From assembly GCF_900114095.1 (NCBI RefSeq), contig NZ_FORV01000001.1:434001-498000 (forward strand): a stretch of 64,000 bases of DNA, in the 5' to 3' direction. Shown here one piece after another: positions 16,964 through 26,191 of this stretch. A model generated the notes under the pieces. It was not told where the DNA came from. It made no database searches and worked only from the letters and a program-made list of their open reading frames with translations. Position 1 is the first letter of the stretch, and each line of letters begins with the position of its first letter. This DNA comes from Sphingomonas sp. NFR04. GTDB lineage: Bacteria; Pseudomonadota; Alphaproteobacteria; Sphingomonadales; Sphingomonadaceae. Made by a program: the position numbers and the translations under genes.

Positions 16964-17774
16964 TGGTCAGGCCGACGGGGGCCGCGCCGACCGGCGCCAT
17001 GGCGGGGCGCAGGTCCAGCCAGGGAATCTCGCCGGTGGCACAAAGCGCGCTGAGGTGATCCCGATCCCGCACCGTATCCATCGGGTGCCAGAAGCCGGTG
17101 TGGCGATAGGCGAAAAGCTCGCCGTTGCGCGCAAGCGCGGCCAGCGGCTCCTGCTCGAGCACATCCTCGTCGCCGGAAAGATAGTCCAAGACTTCCGGCT
17201 CGAAGACGAAGAAGCCGCCATTGATCCAGGTCTCGTGCTTCCGCACCTTCTCGGTGAACTCGGCGACACGGTCGCCCGCCAATTCCAGATTGCCGAAGCG
17301 CGCGGGCGGTTGCACCGCCGTGACCGTGGCGAGCCCGCCATGCGAACGATGAAAGGCGAGCAGCGCCTCCATGTCGATATTGCCGACGCCGTCGGAATAG
17401 GTGACCATGAAGGTCTCGCCGCCGATCCATTCGCGCAGCCGCCGCAGACGTCCGCCGGTCATCGTCGTCAGCCCGGTATCCACGACGGAGACGTTCCAGT
17501 CCACGGTGCGCGAGGGTCGCAGGGCGATGGCGCCATCCCCGACCTTGATGGTGAAATCGTTGGCCATGAAAGGCAGATCATGAAAGAACTTTTTCATCAT
17601 CATGGCCTTGTATCCACAAGCCACGATGAAATCCTGATGGCCCCAGTGGCTATAAATGTCCATGACATGCAAGATGATCGGCTTTCCGTTCACCTCTACC
17701 ATCGGCTTTGGAGTCGAAACCGTCTCCTCGGACAGCCTTGACCCGAAACCTCCTGCCAACAACACCGTTTTCAT
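16956..17774 (-). CDS. rfbF: glucose-1-phosphate cytidylyltransferase
   Basis: Nucleotidyltransferase of 272 aa. It begins VLLAGGFGSRLSEET, the nucleotide-binding signature, and has TPKPMVEVNGKPI and VTYSDGVGNID, diagnostic of RfbF/DdhA. It makes CDP-glucose from CTP and glucose-1-phosphate, the first step for the downstream genes. The ATG at 17774 is preceded by a ggggggc site. The frame stays open 32 codons further, but with no site or conserved sequence. It is first in a reverse operon of six genes running to 11362. Confidence 0.95.
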   Translation of the reverse strand: MKTVLLAGGFGSRLSEETVSTPKPMVEVNGKPIILHVMDIYSHWGHQDFIVACGYKAMMMKKFFHDLPFMANDFTIKVGDGAIALRPSRTVDWNVSVVDTGLTTMTGGRLRRLREWIGGETFMVTYSDGVGNIDMEALLAFHRSHGGLATVTAVQPPARFGNLELAGDRVAEFTEKVRKHETWINGGFFVFEPEVLDYLSGDEDVLEQEPLAALARNGELFAYRHTGFWHPMDTVRDRDHLSALCATGEIPWLDLRPAMAPVGAAPVGLTNG

Positions 17775-18029
17775 TGCCAGCCCCCCAGGCCTATGGTGAG
17801 CTTTTCTCACCTGACGCGGCCAGTATAGCTGCTGCAGCGCGCGGAGATGCATGCGCAAGCGGAGTAGCACCTAGCCTTTTGCATGATGGCGCAGACCCAT
17901 TTGGTGCGGGCGCGCCGCCTCTTCATGGGGTTCCGGCCGGATAGCCCGGAAGAGGTACTCCAACGGACCGGCGTCGTCGGACTGTTATTCCGGCTGCCTC
18001 GGCCGAGACTGTGCTGATACCCATGCGAC
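17775..18029. promoter_or_regulatory. divergent intergenic region between rfbF and the GT4 gene
   Basis: This 255-base gap must carry promoters for both the CDP-sugar operon (leftward) and the GT4-kinase-regulator group (rightward). A small hairpin, GGTGAG-ctttt-CTCACC at 17795-17811, lies in the rfbF leader about 20 bases before the start codon. No convincing gene or -35/-10 pair was recognised. Confidence 0.4.
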
Positions 18030-19217
18030 ATGCATTCCATGCGCAACCGAGCTGCCCGCGAGCGACCAAGGATTTGTTTCCCGCTGTGCGGGGACGAGAT
18101 CGGCGGGAGCCACTTGTCCGTCCTCGGACTTCTCAAGAGGCTGGACCGGAGCCGCTTCGACCCTGTCGTGCTCGTGGAATCTGCGGAAGGCAGGATCGCG
18201 AACCTGATGCGCGGTGCTGATGTCCGCGTCGAAGTGGCAGCCGCCGGCGCCGCGCTTCGCCATGGCAGGAGCGTCGGCTTGCAGGAGCTGGCGCGCATCG
18301 GCCGCTGCTCGGGGGCATTGGCGCGGCAGCTGGCTCGGCAAGGGATCGACCTCGTCCATCTGAACGATGGGCGGAGCTGCGCCACATGGAGCCTCGCTAC
18401 CAAGATGTCGGGCGCGAAGCTCGTCTGGCACCACCGCGGCTCGCCAAATTCACGCGGACTCCGCCTCGTCGCTCCGCACCTTGCCGATGCGGTGGTGTCC
18501 GTGTCCCGCTTCGCGCTCGGTCCGGCCGAAAGGAAGCTTCGTCGGGCGCGCGTGGTCTACAGCCCGATCAGTGCCCAGCTCAGCCTGAACCGTACCGAGG
18601 CCCGGGCGCGATTGGTCACGGAGCTCGGATGCCCTCCCGAGACTTTCATCATCGGGTTCTTCGGCGTCCTGATTCCACGCAAGCGCCCCTTCGCCTTCAT
18701 CGATGCGGTCGCCGCGATGCAGCGGATCGAGCCGGGAACGCCCGTGGTCGGCGCCCTTTTCGGCGAGCCGCTGGAAATTGACGAGTCCGCGCTGGCGGAA
18801 CATGCCAGGGCCCGCGGCGCGGAATCCGCGATCCGGCTGATGGGCTTCCGCTATCCCGGCATCGACTGGATCGCTGGTTGCGACCTGCTCATGGTGCCCG
18901 CCGTGGACGAGCCGCTCGGGCGCACGCTGGCCGAGGCGATGCTGGTGGGCACGTCGATCGTCGCGACGCGGTCGGGTGGCAATGCGGAGGCGCTCGAAGA
19001 AGGGCGGTTCGGCACCCTCGTCGAACCCGATGATGCGGAGGCCATGGCGCGTGCCGCGCTCTCGCTTCGGGCGGACAGCGAGCGCCGCAACGCCGCCGTG
19101 CATGCGGCGGCGATCGCCGCCCATCGTCGGTTCGGCGAACAGCACCATGCGACTGCGATCATGGATCTGTACGAGGATGTGCTCGGCACCCGGTCCGGGG
19201 AGCGCCGATGGCGGTGA
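18030..19217 (+). CDS. GT4-family glycosyltransferase
   Basis: GT-B type glycosyltransferase of 395 aa. The N-terminal half contains a cluster of short GGS-like turns (GDEIGGSHLSVLGLLKRL). The C-terminal half has IGFFGVLIPRKRP and the nucleotide-sugar motif PAVDEPLGRTLAEAMLVGTS, close to the E-x7-E pattern of GT4. It probably adds one sugar of the repeat unit on the cytosolic face. ATGs at 18030 and 18039 are both possible because no strong ribosome site precedes either. It overlaps the histidine kinase gene by 10 bases. Confidence 0.8.
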   Translation: MHSMRNRAARERPRICFPLCGDEIGGSHLSVLGLLKRLDRSRFDPVVLVESAEGRIANLMRGADVRVEVAAAGAALRHGRSVGLQELARIGRCSGALARQLARQGIDLVHLNDGRSCATWSLATKMSGAKLVWHHRGSPNSRGLRLVAPHLADAVVSVSRFALGPAERKLRRARVVYSPISAQLSLNRTEARARLVTELGCPPETFIIGFFGVLIPRKRPFAFIDAVAAMQRIEPGTPVVGALFGEPLEIDESALAEHARARGAESAIRLMGFRYPGIDWIAGCDLLMVPAVDEPLGRTLAEAMLVGTSIVATRSGGNAEALEEGRFGTLVEPDDAEAMARAALSLRADSERRNAAVHAAAIAAHRRFGEQHHATAIMDLYEDVLGTRSGERRWR

Positions 19218-20839
19218 CCGCGCCCAGCTCTCCTTTCGCCAGGCGGCGGCGAAATCTCAATCCTGCCGCGCGATGGCTGGCGCTGTACGGCGACGATGCG
19301 GAGATGCTGGTCAAGGCTGGCAGGGTTGTCACCGCGTTGTTCGTGCTGTTCGCCATCTATCTGGACCCGACCCAGCCCTCCAATTTCGTCCAGCAGGCCT
19401 ATGCGATCCTGATCGCGTACGTGCTGTTCGCGCTGCTGAAGCTCTGCACCCGCCTGCTGCAGGGCATGGGCGATCTGGCGTGCACGCTGGTCGACACGCT
19501 GATGATCGGGCTGCTGGTGGAAGTCACCGGCGAACTGGAAAGCCCTGTCTTTGCGCTTTATTCATACGCCCTGATCTCGACGGCGCTACGCTGGCGATGG
19601 CGCGGAATTCTTGCCGTCGCGACAGCGCTGCAGGGTATCCTGATTATCGCCGCGCTGACCACTGCCCCCGACGGCGACCCCGAAACCAACTTCCTGATCC
19701 TGCGCTCGGTCTCGGTTTGGCTGACCGTGATCATGCTCGGCTATTTCGCTACCCACCGCGACCGCAGCAACGCCCGCCTGCGGGAACTGGCTTCCTGGCC
19801 GCACGACATCCTTGTCGAGGAAAACCGCCCCTGGTTCGCCTCATCGCTGCGGCACGCAGCCAGCGTGCTGAGCGCGCGGCAGATCGTCGTCATCTGGCGG
19901 GACCAGGATCAGGCAGAAACGCACATGGCCATGTCGTCCGATGGCTGCATGCGCTTTGAGGATGCCCCCGCCATCGTGGACGATTCGTTGTTCAACGATG
20001 CGCTGGGCCGAACGCTCAAGATCGTTCAGGGCAGGAGACGGCGCCTGATCGACGCCCTTATCGGCTCCGAATGGACCGCCGCCTTCGTCACGGGCTTTGC
20101 ATCGATCCGCTTTCGCGGCGCCATCGTCGTCATCGACCCCGCCGTCACCGATCAGGACGCAATGCTGCTGATGCGGATCGTCGCGTCGCGCATTGCGATG
20201 GAGCTCGAGCAATTCGCGTTGATCCAAGAACATGTGTCGACCGCCGCGATCAAGGAGCGCATGCGGGTCGCCCGCGACCTCCACGACAGCGTCCTCCAGG
20301 ACCTCACTGCCGCAATCCTGCAGATCGACGCCGCGGAGCGTGCGCTGCACGGGGCGCCGCGTGAAACCCTGGCCCGGACATCGGATGTGCTCCGCCAGCG
20401 CCAGCGGAGCATCCGACGTCACGTCGCCGGCACGCCCTCGATGCCTGATTGCCACCACCATCTCGCGGATCAGCTGAACCTGTTCGCCCATCCGCTCAGG
20501 GCGCAGTGGGACTGCAATCTGTCGCTCAAGGTAGATCCTCCCGATCTGACCGTGCGGGAGCCCGTTCTCGCCGAGCTCTGCCTGATGATCTCGGAAGCCA
20601 CGGCGAACGCGGCACGGCACGGCGCCGCCACTGCGGTGGATATCGCGGTCACCGGACGCGGTCATCTCGTCGACGTAATGATCCGGGACAATGGCAATGG
20701 CGGCCGGCGAGACACGCTGCCAAGGCCGCGATCGCTGGAAAGCCGCGTGACGGACCTGGGCGGCAGAATGGATGTCACCGCGACCGATGGTGCGCTGCGC
20801 GTCCATCTTCAGATTCCCACCGCGGAGTGCGTGGGATGA
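19208..20839 (+). CDS. NarL-type sensor histidine kinase with six-helix membrane domain
   Basis: Sensor kinase of 543 aa. About six hydrophobic segments (residues 37-185) form the sensor. A GAF-like or linker region follows, then a HisKA_3 helix RVARDLHDSVLQDLT with His359. The ATPase domain has the N box EATANAARHG and the G1 box IRDNGNGG. It belongs to the NarX/DesK-type group whose partners are LuxR-type regulators, and exactly such a regulator follows with an ATGA overlap. The signal is unknown. The kinase is linked to a glycosyltransferase upstream, so control of polysaccharide synthesis is plausible. Confidence 0.87.
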   Translation: MAVTAPSSPFARRRRNLNPAARWLALYGDDAEMLVKAGRVVTALFVLFAIYLDPTQPSNFVQQAYAILIAYVLFALLKLCTRLLQGMGDLACTLVDTLMIGLLVEVTGELESPVFALYSYALISTALRWRWRGILAVATALQGILIIAALTTAPDGDPETNFLILRSVSVWLTVIMLGYFATHRDRSNARLRELASWPHDILVEENRPWFASSLRHAASVLSARQIVVIWRDQDQAETHMAMSSDGCMRFEDAPAIVDDSLFNDALGRTLKIVQGRRRRLIDALIGSEWTAAFVTGFASIRFRGAIVVIDPAVTDQDAMLLMRIVASRIAMELEQFALIQEHVSTAAIKERMRVARDLHDSVLQDLTAAILQIDAAERALHGAPRETLARTSDVLRQRQRSIRRHVAGTPSMPDCHHHLADQLNLFAHPLRAQWDCNLSLKVDPPDLTVREPVLAELCLMISEATANAARHGAATAVDIAVTGRGHLVDVMIRDNGNGGRRDTLPRPRSLESRVTDLGGRMDVTATDGALRVHLQIPTAECVG

Positions 20840-21486
20840 CGACGATCGTTATCGCAGACGATCACCCGCTGATCCGCCGCGGCCTCCGCGATCTCATTGC
20901 CGGAAGCACGGATATCGGCGTTCTGGCGAGCTGCTATGACGGGCGGGATACGCTCGATGCCTTGGCACGGCATCAGCCCGATCTGGCATTGCTGGACGTG
21001 GCGATGCCAGATCTGGACGGCCTCGAAGTAATGAGCCGGATCGCGCGCAACCGCTGGCCGATCCGCGTGATCCTCTTGTCCGGATGCATCCATGCAGAGC
21101 AGGTTGTCCGGGCCATCGCGGCGGGCGTGCACGGCATCGTGCTCAAGGATTCACCGTCCGCGGATCTGCTCTCGTGCTTGGCGCGCGTTGCCAAGGGCGG
21201 CCGCTGGCTCCCGCATGCCATCGTCCAGCCCGCAATCCGAGAAACCGCGGAGGCCACGAAAGTCAGCGGCGGGTTCGACATGCTCACCGCACGGGAGCGT
21301 TCGGTGGCAGAACGGGTAGCCGCCGGACTGTCCAACCGGGAGGTGGCCGACCAACTTGGCCTGGCGCAAGGGACCGTCAAGATTCACCTGCACAGCATCT
21401 ATGCGAAACTTCAGGTCGACAACCGCACAGCGCTTGCCATCGCCGCGAGCAGGCGACCCGGCGTCCGGGCGCAATATCGCGACTAG
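20836..21486 (+). CDS. LuxR/NarL-family response regulator
   Basis: Response regulator of 216 aa. The receiver has acidic residues in IADDHPLIRRG, the phospho-acceptor Asp54 (LLDVAMPDLDGLEV) and the conserved lysine in VLKDS. The C-terminal helix-turn-helix is LTARERSVAERVAAGLSN followed by GTVKIHLHSIYAKLQV. The ATG overlaps the kinase stop (ATGA), which sets the start over a longer open frame. It likely binds DNA upstream of surface-polysaccharide genes, an inference from location only. Confidence 0.9.
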   Translation: MTTIVIADDHPLIRRGLRDLIAGSTDIGVLASCYDGRDTLDALARHQPDLALLDVAMPDLDGLEVMSRIARNRWPIRVILLSGCIHAEQVVRAIAAGVHGIVLKDSPSADLLSCLARVAKGGRWLPHAIVQPAIRETAEATKVSGGFDMLTARERSVAERVAAGLSNREVADQLGLAQGTVKIHLHSIYAKLQVDNRTALAIAASRRPGVRAQYRD

Positions 21487-21605
21487 CCACATCGGGCCAA
21501 CTGCCTCCCAAGAGGTATATCCCGCGATAGATTTGTCGGCGCCGTTCCTGGCCTACAAACGTGCCCGCGCCCGAAGCGATCGGCGCGTTTGCATTGGTGA
21601 GGAAG

Positions 21606-22541
21606 ATGCTGGCGCAACTTTGTGACTTGGAATCGATCCTGCGCTGCCCGGTCAGCTTGCACCCGCTGGTCCGCGACGGCGATGTGCTGCGCAGCCACGC
21701 CGGCGCCCAATGCTATCCTGAGGTCGGCGGCACCCCGGTATTGATCGATTTCCGGTGTTCGGTCCGAAAGCGAGAAGAACTGCTTGCACAGGCTGCCCAA
21801 AGCGCGATCGCGCGCCCCAGCCATCGCGGCGTTCTTCACCACGTCAAACGCCTGGTTTCGCCGGAGAAAGAGTCGACCAGGCGAAACATCGATCGCCTGA
21901 TCCATGCGTTGCCGCGTCGTGGCGGGGCAACGGTGCTCGTCATTGGCGGCGGGACGATCGGACAAGGCCTAGGCGCGCTCTACGACGATCCCGACCTTCG
22001 GGTGATCGCCTTCGACCTGTACGCCTCGCCCAACGTCCAGTTCGTCGCCGATGCACACCAGATTCCGCTGGCCGAGTCTTCCTGCGACGCCGTGGTGATT
22101 CAGGCGGTGCTGGAACATGTGCTGGAGCCGCAGCGGGTCGTCCAGGAAATCTGGCGCGTGCTGAAGCCGAATGGCCTCGTTTACGCCGAAACACCGTTTC
22201 TGCAGCAGGTGCACGAGGGCGCCTATGACTTCACCCGCTTCACGGAAAGCGGCCACCGCTATCTGTTCAAGCAATTCGAGATGATCGATTCGGGCGTCAG
22301 TGGCGGACCGGGAACGCAGCTCATCTGGTCTCTGGACTATTTCGCCCGCTCCTTGTTCCGCTCGAGATTGGCAGGCAAAATGTGCAAGCTGGCTTTCGCC
22401 TGGCTACGCTTGTTCGACCAGTTCATACCCCCGAGCTATGCCTCGGACGCGGCAAGCGGGGTCTATTTTCTAGGAAGGCGCTCCCTCGTCACTGTCGATC
22501 CCGACAGCATCATCGATTTCTATCGCGGCGCTCATTGCTAG
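21606..22541 (+). CDS. class I SAM methyltransferase with short N-terminal zinc-like segment
   Basis: A 311-residue methyltransferase from this ATG, which has a gaggaag site; an in-frame GTG at 21561 would add 15 residues. The N-terminus (LRCPVSLHPLV, later QCYPEVGGTPVLID) resembles Trm112-like zinc strips found in sugar methyltransferases. The SAM domain has VLVIGGGTIGQGLG, an aspartate in IAFDLY, and QAVLEHVLEPQRVVQEIWRVLKPNG, a clear methyltransferase-11 signature. C-terminal aromatic residues may anchor it to a membrane. The target is unknown; a glycan or lipid-linked sugar is likely here. Confidence 0.82.
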   Translation: MLAQLCDLESILRCPVSLHPLVRDGDVLRSHAGAQCYPEVGGTPVLIDFRCSVRKREELLAQAAQSAIARPSHRGVLHHVKRLVSPEKESTRRNIDRLIHALPRRGGATVLVIGGGTIGQGLGALYDDPDLRVIAFDLYASPNVQFVADAHQIPLAESSCDAVVIQAVLEHVLEPQRVVQEIWRVLKPNGLVYAETPFLQQVHEGAYDFTRFTESGHRYLFKQFEMIDSGVSGGPGTQLIWSLDYFARSLFRSRLAGKMCKLAFAWLRLFDQFIPPSYASDAASGVYFLGRRSLVTVDPDSIIDFYRGAHC

Positions 22542-22753
22542 GCATGTTCCACGGCATTGCCTTCACCCAAGCGCCCCGCATCCTGGGGAACTTCGCCATT
22601 TCGGGGTAGCCATCGGCCCTGCCGGTCCGGCGCGTAGCCGCTTTGCGATGACGGCGTTCGGCACGGGTTACCCCCTTTGCTCGCCTTGTTGAGAAAAATG
22701 CGGTTCGGCTAACATCGCAGCCTGAGATGGATAATTTCCAGGGAGCGGACGGT

Positions 22754-23338
22754 ATGAACTCTTCATATATGCGGGCAGCGGCAGCCGCCGTTGCACTAAT
22801 TGCCACCCCTAGCATCGCGAGCGCTTCCACGGTTATCTCGCAGAAATGCGTGTCCGTGTCCTCTTCGTCGGGCTGCCTATTCGAAGGCGACATCACGAGC
22901 GATCCTGATGCAATGAACGCGAAGAGCTACATCAACGCTCAGAACGCATATAATGCTTTCCTTCACGCGATGGGAAGCGGAACTCCCGACATCGCGCTTT
23001 CCTTCCTTTTCGATACGAGAACGACGCCCGGCCTGTTTACCGGCAAGGCATTCGGGTCATGGTCGACGCCCGGCTTCCTGGTGGACTATGTCGCGGTCGG
23101 CGCCGGGCCCAATTTCGTCCTCTACAAGATCGCTCCAACCAGCAGCGGAAGCTGGAGCACGATGGATATTCCGTACGAGAGCAACCCCCGCGAAGCTTCA
23201 CACTTGGTGTTCTTTGGCACCGAGTCGGGTGCTGTACCCGAACCGGCCAGTTGGGCGATGATGATCGCCGGCGCTGGTATCGCCGGTGCAGCCTTGCGCC
23301 GTCGCCGCAGCGAAAAGATGCGGTCCGCGTGTGCCTGA
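22754..23338 (+). CDS. exported PEPxxWA-CTERM protein
   Basis: Secreted protein of 194 aa. The ATG at 22754 has a gggagcgga site. A signal peptide runs to about ASAS (residue 25). The C-terminus is VPEPASWAMMIAGAGIAGAALRRRR, that is PEPxxWA, hydrophobic helix and basic end, the exosortase sorting signal common in sphingomonads. The mature part is not a family recognised here. Such proteins are often made with extracellular polysaccharide loci, which fits. No exosortase gene is in the window. Confidence 0.85.
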   Translation: MNSSYMRAAAAAVALIATPSIASASTVISQKCVSVSSSSGCLFEGDITSDPDAMNAKSYINAQNAYNAFLHAMGSGTPDIALSFLFDTRTTPGLFTGKAFGSWSTPGFLVDYVAVGAGPNFVLYKIAPTSSGSWSTMDIPYESNPREASHLVFFGTESGAVPEPASWAMMIAGAGIAGAALRRRRSEKMRSACA

Positions 23339-23630
23339 TGTGCCGGAGGCCTGAATCCTCAACGGAAGGGTCTGTTTAGAGCCGCGTTCACCTGGGCGTC
23401 CATCCGCCGGATTGCTTGAGCATCATCGTCGCGTGCGGGATTTCATCGCATGCCGGCGTAGGCGGGAGGAGGCTGCTGCGGATGCTGCCCTCTCGCCGCC
23501 GCTCGGATGCGGTGATTTCGGGGCGCGCCTGCCGCGTCTCGAGCGGCGCCGGCCTTGCGGACGAAACTGCAGATCGCTGCCGTCGTGGCTGGGACCGTCC
23601 ACCCGGAACCAGGCACGACGGCAGTTGCCC
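23339..23630. other. 292-base intergenic region with no recognisable gene
   Basis: Between the PEP-CTERM gene and the convergent MFS gene no coding sequence with start, ribosome site or family resemblance was recognised. The right end carries the stem-loop described separately. Confidence 0.4.
23577..23624 (-). terminator. long stem-loop downstream of the MFS gene
   Basis: Inverted repeat ctgccgtcgtg-g-ctgg / ccag-g-cacgacggcag (16 paired bases with one mismatch) with a 16-base loop, starting seven bases after the MFS stop. No T-run follows, so it may be a processing or stability hairpin, or a Rho-type end. Confidence 0.45.
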
Positions 23631-25127
23631 TCACTCCCGCGACAGCGCCGCCACCCGCAACATCGCCAGCGCCGCCAGCAGCAGCGTTCCGCTGGCGAAT
23701 GCCATGGTCCAGATCGGCTCCCCGGGGAAGAAGCGGTTCATGATCGAACCCATCACCGTCGCCACGAGCAGCTGCGGCACGACCACGAAGACGTTGAACA
23801 GCCCCATATAGATGCCCAGCTTGGCCTGGGGCAGGCTGGAGGCGAGAATCGCATAGGGCATGGCGAGGATCGACGCCCAGGCGATGCCGATGCCGATCTC
23901 GCTGGCGATCAGCCATTGGGGGTCGCGCACCAGGAAGAAGCTCGCATAGCCCGCCGCGCCGCACAGCAGCCCGAAGATATGCGTGCGCGCCTTGCCGAAG
24001 CGCGTCGAGAGCAGCGGCAGCAGCGTCAGCGCCGCCACCGCCGCGACGCCGTTATAGGTGGCGAACAGCACGTCCACCCAGTTGGCGCCTTCCTGATAGC
24101 CGGCGCTCTTGGGATCGGGCGAACCGTAAAAGGCACCCGCTACGATCGGGGTGGTGTTGATCCACATGATGAACAGCGCCGACCAGCTGAAGAACTGCGC
24201 CACCGCCAGCCGCTTCATCAGCACCGGCATGCCGGCAAAATCGCCGACGATATGGCCGAGCATGCTCGCCCTACCCGCCCGCGACCGCAGGACCGCGACG
24301 ATCTGCGCCAGGCCATAGGCAGCCAGCAGGCCGCCCAGCAGATAGACTTCCTTCTCCAGCGCGAACCGCCAGACGCCGATCACCACCAGCGCGCCCAGAA
24401 CGATCCACGACAGCCCCGCCGTCGGACGGCGTGCCGCGAGCAGCCGCACCGCCGCGTCATGATCCTCGACCGCCGGACCGTCGAAGGCCGCCATCTCCGC
24501 CGGGCTGTATTCGCGGGTGGTCAGCACCGTCCACAGCACCGAGCAGAACAGCGCCGCACCACCGAACCAGAAGGCGTAGCGCACCGTATCGGGCACGCCG
24601 TGCGCCACCGCCGCATTCGAGACGCCGAGATGCTCGAGCGCCCAGGGGAAGATCGACCCCAGTACCGCGCCCATGCCGATGAAGGCGGTCTGCACCGCAT
24701 AGCCGGCGCTGTGCTGGTCCTTGCGCAGCATGTCGCCGACGAAGGCGCGGAACGGCTCCATCGAGATGTTGAGCGAGGCGTCGAGCACCCAGAGCAGCCC
24801 CGCGGCAAACCACAAGGCCGGGCTCTCCGGCATCAGCAGCAGCGCGAGCGCCGCGAGAATCGCGCCGCCGAGAAAATAGGGGCGCCGGCGCCCGAGCCGC
24901 CCCAGCCAGGTCTTGTCGCTGAGGTGCCCGATGATCGGCTGGACCAGCAGCCCGGTGAGCGGCGCCGCCACCCACAAGGCCGGCAAGTCGTCCAGCCGCG
25001 TACCCAGCGACTGGAAGATCCGGCTCATGTTCGCATTCTGCAGCGCGAAGCCGATCTGGATGCCGAAAAAGCCGAAGCTGATGTTCCACAGGCCCGCGAA
25101 GGACTGGCGCGGCTTCTCCACCCTCAT
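23631..25127 (-). CDS. MFS sugar transporter (SLC45/maltose type)
   Basis: Major facilitator of about 498 aa with twelve hydrophobic segments. Early motifs (GFFGIQIGFALQNANMSRIF, PIIGHLSDKTW, LGRRRPYFLGG) match the proton-symporter group that includes SLC45 and bacterial maltose/sucrose carriers. In Caulobacter crescentus a similar transporter lies with the MalA receptor and LacI regulator; the order here is the same. It should carry maltose from periplasm to cytosol after the alpha-amylase has acted. ATG at 25127 overlaps the LacI stop (ATGA). Confidence 0.87.
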   Translation of the reverse strand: MRVEKPRQSFAGLWNISFGFFGIQIGFALQNANMSRIFQSLGTRLDDLPALWVAAPLTGLLVQPIIGHLSDKTWLGRLGRRRPYFLGGAILAALALLLMPESPALWFAAGLLWVLDASLNISMEPFRAFVGDMLRKDQHSAGYAVQTAFIGMGAVLGSIFPWALEHLGVSNAAVAHGVPDTVRYAFWFGGAALFCSVLWTVLTTREYSPAEMAAFDGPAVEDHDAAVRLLAARRPTAGLSWIVLGALVVIGVWRFALEKEVYLLGGLLAAYGLAQIVAVLRSRAGRASMLGHIVGDFAGMPVLMKRLAVAQFFSWSALFIMWINTTPIVAGAFYGSPDPKSAGYQEGANWVDVLFATYNGVAAVAALTLLPLLSTRFGKARTHIFGLLCGAAGYASFFLVRDPQWLIASEIGIGIAWASILAMPYAILASSLPQAKLGIYMGLFNVFVVVPQLLVATVMGSIMNRFFPGEPIWTMAFASGTLLLAALAMLRVAALSRE

Positions 25128-26152
25128 GCCCCGCACGACTTGCGGACGATCAGCTTGGTGGGGAGCAGCGCCGGACCCACCGGCCGCTCGCGGATCCGCC
25201 CGATCAGCGTCTCCACCAGCGTGCGGCCCGCGAGCCGGGCATCCTGCATGACGGTGGTGAGCGGCGGGCTCGCCGAGCTCGCCGCGGGAATATCGTCGAA
25301 ACCGATCACCGAAACATCCTCTGGAATGCGCTTGCCCGCGGCCTGGAGCACCCGCATCGCGCCGATCGCGATCAGGTCGCTCGCCGCGAGGATCGCGTCG
25401 AAATCCGCGCCGCTATCGAGCAGCGCCTGTGCTGCGGCCGCCCCGGACTCCTCCGTGGTGATCGCGTCGATCTGCAGCGCCGGGTCGGCGACAAACCCCG
25501 CCCCGGCCAGCGCTTCGGCATGGCCGCGATAGCGCTCGTGAAACTCGGGATAGTGGCTCGACGCCGTACCCAAAAATGCAATGCGCCTGCGACCGAGCCC
25601 GAGCAGGTGCCGCGTCGCCTCCGCCCCGCCGCCGCGATTGTCGCAGCCGATGGTCAGCCCGGCGCCCTCGGCAAGGACCGATCCCCAGCGGACGAAATGG
25701 GTGCCGGCGTCCTGCAGCGCCTTGAGCCGCGCGCGGTACAGCTCGAAATCGCCATAGCCGAGCAGGATCAGCCCATCGGCCTTGCGCGCATCCTCGTAAT
25801 CGGTGTGCCAATCGCTGGAGAGCTGCTGGAAGCTGATCAGCAAGTCGTGATTATGCTCGGCACAGGTTCGGATGATCGAGCCCAGCATCGAGTGGAAGAA
25901 GGGATTGATCAGCGAGTCGTCGGAGGTCGGATCCTCGAAGAAGAGTAGCGCCAGCGTCTGCGAATGCCGGGTCCGGAGATTGGAGGCTGCCTTGTCGACC
26001 CGGTAGTTCAACTGCTTGGCAATCGACTCGATACGTAGCCGCGTCGCAGGGTTCACCCCCGCCTCGCCGCGCAGCGCGCGCGACACGGTCGGCTGCGAGA
26101 CGCCCGCGAGCTGGGCGATGTCGAACGATGTAGGCTTGCGCTGCATGCCCAT
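25124..26152 (-). CDS. LacI-family transcriptional regulator of the maltose locus
   Basis: LacI-type repressor of 342 aa. The N-terminal helix-turn-helix is FDIAQLAGVSQPTVSRALRG, with the hinge helix LRTRHSQ after it. A periplasmic-binding-protein-like sugar domain follows (VSVIGFDDIPAASSASPPLT, near residue 280). It is divergent from the TonB receptor operon and cotranscribed with the MFS gene. It is expected to repress both until maltose or an oligosaccharide is present. Its operator is not proven; two small palindromes in the promoter region are listed separately. Confidence 0.9.
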   Translation of the reverse strand: MGMQRKPTSFDIAQLAGVSQPTVSRALRGEAGVNPATRLRIESIAKQLNYRVDKAASNLRTRHSQTLALLFFEDPTSDDSLINPFFHSMLGSIIRTCAEHNHDLLISFQQLSSDWHTDYEDARKADGLILLGYGDFELYRARLKALQDAGTHFVRWGSVLAEGAGLTIGCDNRGGGAEATRHLLGLGRRRIAFLGTASSHYPEFHERYRGHAEALAGAGFVADPALQIDAITTEESGAAAAQALLDSGADFDAILAASDLIAIGAMRVLQAAGKRIPEDVSVIGFDDIPAASSASPPLTTVMQDARLAGRTLVETLIGRIRERPVGPALLPTKLIVRKSCGA

Positions 26153-26191
26153 TCTGGTCCCTCCACGGCGTGCGGGCGTCTTCCCCGCATC

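Noticed and set aside
23412..25532. Frame of about 706 codons on the plus strand opposite the MFS gene and the 3' part of the LacI gene
   Set aside because: The composition is extreme Arg/Gln/His-rich and the minus-strand genes have helices and motifs of real families.
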